A stretch of DNA of 64,000 nt from Euzebya sp051004735 (GTDB taxonomy: Bacteria > Actinomycetota > Nitriliruptoria > Euzebyales > Euzebyaceae), in NCBI GenBank assembly GCA_051004735.1, contig JBPCKA010000075.1, forward strand, positions 4,903-68,902, written 5' to 3'. This document shows, in pieces, positions 61,833 to 64,000 of this stretch. Positions within the stretch are counted from its first letter, which is position 1, and every line of letters begins with the position of its first letter. Under the pieces are notes generated by a model. That model was not told the origin of the DNA, searched no databases, and worked only from the letters and a program-made list of their open reading frames with translations. The translations under genes and the position numbers were made by a program.

Positions 61833-61908
61833 ACTGCCCATGTAACTGCCCACGACAGCTCGGGGGTGCAGGGCGATGGGGAGAGCGCGAGGCGAGGGTG
61901 GCCTGTCC
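61833..61908 (+). pseudogene. Left-end remnant of a second, related element: arm repeats and integrase start
   Basis: Right of attR the layout of the island's own left end repeats: ACTGCCCATGTA and ACTGCCCACGAC at 61833-61856, then an ATG at 61876 followed by codons for MGRARGEGGLS, as in the island integrase. Spacing from the core to the ATG is 98 bp here and 96 bp at the left end. Homology stops at 61908. The two copies differ by several bases, so this is a diverged relative. Confidence 0.85.
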
Positions 61909-61979
61909 TTCAGTCACCCCCAGCTTTCCCGCCCCCGCCATCCGCACCCGACTCGGCAAGGTGCGTTGCGAACATCGGG

Positions 61980-62517
61980 TCAGGCCAGCAGTTCGGCGAG
62001 GTGGGTCACCGACGTCGCCTCGAGGGTCGCCGGTCGGAAGTAGGCGGGGTAGCGGTCGCCGCCGCGGTTGAGCCACGCCGTGGCCAGGCCGGCACGGGCT
62101 GCCCCGTCGACGTCCCACGGGTGAACGGCCACCAGCATGGCCTCGGCCGGTGCCACATCGCATCGCTGCAACGGCGTAGGCGTAGGCGGGCGCGGCGGGC
62201 TTCCACAGGCCGGCGTCCTCGACCGACAGCAGCAGCTCGAAGCGGTCGCGGATCCCCGCACGGTGGAGCAGTGCCTCGTCCACGTCGGCGGATCCGTCGC
62301 TGAGGGTGACCAGCCTGGTGCCGAGGTCGGCCAGCGCCTTCGTTCCCGCGTCGACGTCGGGGTGCACGGTGAGCGCATCGAAGCCGTCCATGATGTGCGC
62401 CACCGCGTCGGCCCGTTTGCGGTTGAGCGACCGGCCGTCCAGCAGCACATGGAGCGACTCGGTGCCGACCCTGGCGAAGGGCTCGCTGGAATCGGTCGCG
62501 CTGCCGACCGACGACAC
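61980..62517 (-). pseudogene. Haloacid dehalogenase (type II) gene, N-truncated and frameshifted
   Basis: A frame from about 62517 reads MDGFDALTVHPDVDAGTKAL and DRFELLLSVEDAGLWKPAAP, and a second frame continues with VAPAEAMLVAVHPWDVDGAA, RAGLATAWLNRGG and ends SVTHLAELLA at 61980. Together they make the last two thirds of a 2-haloacid dehalogenase. The first part with the nucleophile Asp is missing and a frameshift lies near 62160. Presumably inactive. Confidence 0.75.
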
Positions 62518-62619
62518 CTGCCATCGTGTCTGCGTCGGTCATCGTGGATCCTCCTGCAGGGCGTGCGCGCCGGTCGATGTTCTGGATGTGTTGTACCCCC
62601 ACGGTGCTGCGGGACGTCC

Positions 62620-62958
62620 TCAGTGCCAGGCGGCCCACTCGGCGCTGAGGCCGGCCCCGACCGCGAACGCCAGGAACGGCACGGTGCTGCCCAGCACGAT
62701 CAGCGGGTTGCGGCGTATCCCCGCGCGCCGCTCGGCCAGGCGGAACGCACCCGCCGCTCCGGCGACCAGCAGCCACCACGCAGCCCGCGCGGATGGGTGC
62801 CAGGTCGCGGGCACCACGACGTACTGCCAGGAGGGTGATGGTGTGGCGGCGCCGTACTGGCCGGCGATGGCCTCGCCGAGCACGGCGGCGAGGACGAACA
62901 GGGCGGCAAGCCACCCCCAGCCTGGTAGTGGACGCTCGTCGTCAGGTCGCGCGGTCAT
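62620..62958 (-). CDS. Small membrane protein downstream of ccdA
   Basis: 112 residues from an ATG at 62958 overlapping the ccdA stop (ATGA). About three hydrophobic segments: WLAALFVLAAVLGEAIAG, ARAAWWLLVAGAAGAFRL and PLIVLGSTVPFLAFAVGAG. Function unknown; likely coupled to the ccdA system by position. Confidence 0.7.
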   Translation of the reverse strand: MTARPDDERPLPGWGWLAALFVLAAVLGEAIAGQYGAATPSPSWQYVVVPATWHPSARAAWWLLVAGAAGAFRLAERRAGIRRNPLIVLGSTVPFLAFAVGAGLSAEWAAWH

Positions 62959-63797
62959 CCTGCGGAGCCGCTGCGCTGCTGGCGGTGGCGCAGGTACGCA
63001 ACACCGACGAGCAGAACTGCGACCAGCACGCCGGCCGCTGCCAGGGGGTTGGTGCCGAGCAGTCCGGTCAGCGCGGCGGACCACCGATCCAGCAACTGCA
63101 CGGGACCGCTGGCGCTCAGCGGATCGCGCAGGCTGGTGCTCCAGAACCACACGATGTAGCCGCCGGCGAGGACCAGCACGGCTCCTGACACCCGGGTCGC
63201 GACCGCCGACCCCTGCCGCAGGACCCGCACGACGCCGTCCCGGCCCGCCCCCACCGCGACGGCCAGGGCCAGCAGGACCAGGGCCATCCCTGCCCCGTAG
63301 GCCAGGAAGATCGCCACCCCACCCAGCAGGCTGGCCGTCGCGGTGGCGCTGCCGATCACCGACAGGAACACCGGCAGGGTGCACGACAGCGAGGCGGTGG
63401 CATAGGCGCCGCCGAACGCCATCGTCGACACCGCGTCACGCCCCTCGACCGCTCGGGTGGGGCCTGGCAGTCGCAGGGTCGGGGCCCGCCCGGCGAACAC
63501 GGCGATGCCGTACGCGACCAGCAGGACGCCAACGACGATCGCCGCCCACGGCAGCGCCTGCACGACGGCGCGCAACGCCACTGTTGAGATGCCCCCGACG
63601 ATCCCGAACACGACCAGGAACCCGACGGCGACGAGGCCGCCCGTGCGCAGCGCGGCCGGCATGCCGGTCGTGACTGTCTGGTCCTCGTCATCGGACAGGA
63701 AGTAGGCGAGGTAGGCGGGCAGCATCGCGAAGCCGCACGGGTTGACGATGGCCACCAGCCCGGCGGTGAACGCAAGGATCAGCGCACCGTCGGTCAC
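62955..63797 (-). CDS. ccdA: Cytochrome c biogenesis protein CcdA (DsbD-like thiol transporter)
   Basis: 280 residues from a GTG at 63797 (GTGA overlap with the upstream gene). Six or more membrane spans. The two membrane Cys of CcdA appear in VAIVNPCGFAMLPAYLAYFL near residue 20 and TASLSCTLPVFLSVIG near 140. It moves reducing equivalents from cytoplasmic thioredoxin to extracytoplasmic partners. The overlapping TlpA-like gene is the likely acceptor. Confidence 0.88.
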   Translation of the reverse strand: MTDGALILAFTAGLVAIVNPCGFAMLPAYLAYFLSDDEDQTVTTGMPAALRTGGLVAVGFLVVFGIVGGISTVALRAVVQALPWAAIVVGVLLVAYGIAVFAGRAPTLRLPGPTRAVEGRDAVSTMAFGGAYATASLSCTLPVFLSVIGSATATASLLGGVAIFLAYGAGMALVLLALAVAVGAGRDGVVRVLRQGSAVATRVSGAVLVLAGGYIVWFWSTSLRDPLSASGPVQLLDRWSAALTGLLGTNPLAAAGVLVAVLLVGVAYLRHRQQRSGSAG

Positions 63798-64000
63798 GAC
63801 GCCACCGCCACGTCCAGCCACCGCTCGATCTCGCCGACGAGCGCCTCACGGGTGAGGAACCCGGTGTGGGTCTGCTGCACCGTGCCGTCGGCGGCCACGA
63901 ACACCGTGGTCGGCATGCCGAAGCCGCCGAACGCCCGGAAGGCCTGGCCGTCGGGGTCGCGGAGCAGGTCGTAGGTGACGCCGGTCCTCTCGGCCAGGTC
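63794..64000 (-). CDS. TlpA/ResA-like extracytoplasmic thioredoxin, N-terminus outside window
   Basis: The last 68 codons are visible: DLAERTGVTYDLLRDPDG, FGGFGMPTTVFVAADGTVQ with the cis-Pro site, and EIERWLDVAVAS. The CxxC active site lies beyond the edge. GTGA overlap with ccdA supports a thiol-transfer operon. Confidence 0.85.
   Translation of the reverse strand, partial: DLAERTGVTYDLLRDPDGQAFRAFGGFGMPTTVFVAADGTVQQTHTGFLTREALVGEIERWLDVAVAS

Overview
The window is high-GC actinobacterial DNA. The evidence is gene content: mycothiol biosynthesis (mshA, mshD), an orphan GlnR-type regulator, an HbhA-like protein, Rex, and a gene order resembling the Mycobacterium Rv0474-Rv0509 and Rv0811c-Rv0819 neighbourhoods as I remember them. 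Secreted proteins with C-terminal cell-wall-binding repeat 2 (CWB2) domains and a ComB homologue point away from Mycobacterium and towards a deep-branching group such as Nitriliruptoria (Euzebya-like). That placement is inference.

Bases 1-37,000 look like host chromosome. From the left they hold siroheme synthesis, rex, a glutaredoxin-like protein, acyl-CoA ligase, an FAD oxidase, a secreted CWB2 protein, xseAB, an acyltransferase with an epimerase, acuC, a very large BNR-repeat/CWB2 protein and comB. Next come the mshA-ybjN-proC operon, the hbhA-like gene and its XRE neighbour, a small toxin-antitoxin pair, asparaginase, an RsiG-like anti-sigma protein, ppa, ygfZ and zwf-pgl. The segment ends with a sulfur operon (HTH-TusA fusion, three DsrE-fold proteins, cysH, DUF4395, thioredoxin), a MoaD/ThiS protein, glnR, mshD and tRNA-Lys, tRNA-Asp and tRNA-Phe.

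Bases 37,075-61,790 are an integrated element. A 65-bp direct repeat with one mismatch, starting inside the anticodon stem of tRNA-Phe, bounds it. Inside are a tyrosine integrase and excisionase next to tRNA-Phe, a second recombinase module (tyrosine recombinase, small HTH protein, zinc-ribbon protein with a degenerate recombinase fold), a MobF relaxase/helicase, insertion-sequence debris, a CWB2 gene broken by an IS3-type element, and a single 9.75-kb gene. That gene encodes a 3,249-residue cell-surface protein with beta-helix, metzincin protease, Calx-beta and CWB2 parts. A VapBC45-like toxin-antitoxin pair with a frameshifted toxin sits at the right end. With integrase and relaxase but no visible type IV secretion genes, the element looks mobilizable rather than self-transmissible.

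Just right of attR the left end of a related element recurs: arm-type repeats and the first 11 codons of an integrase, cut off abruptly. This implies a past tandem integration followed by deletion. The last 2 kb hold a truncated, frameshifted haloacid dehalogenase and a tlpA-ccdA-membrane protein operon that continues past the right edge.

Functional themes are low-molecular-weight thiol and sulfur chemistry, redox sensing, and surface display of large CWB2-anchored proteins, carried both by the chromosome and by the island.
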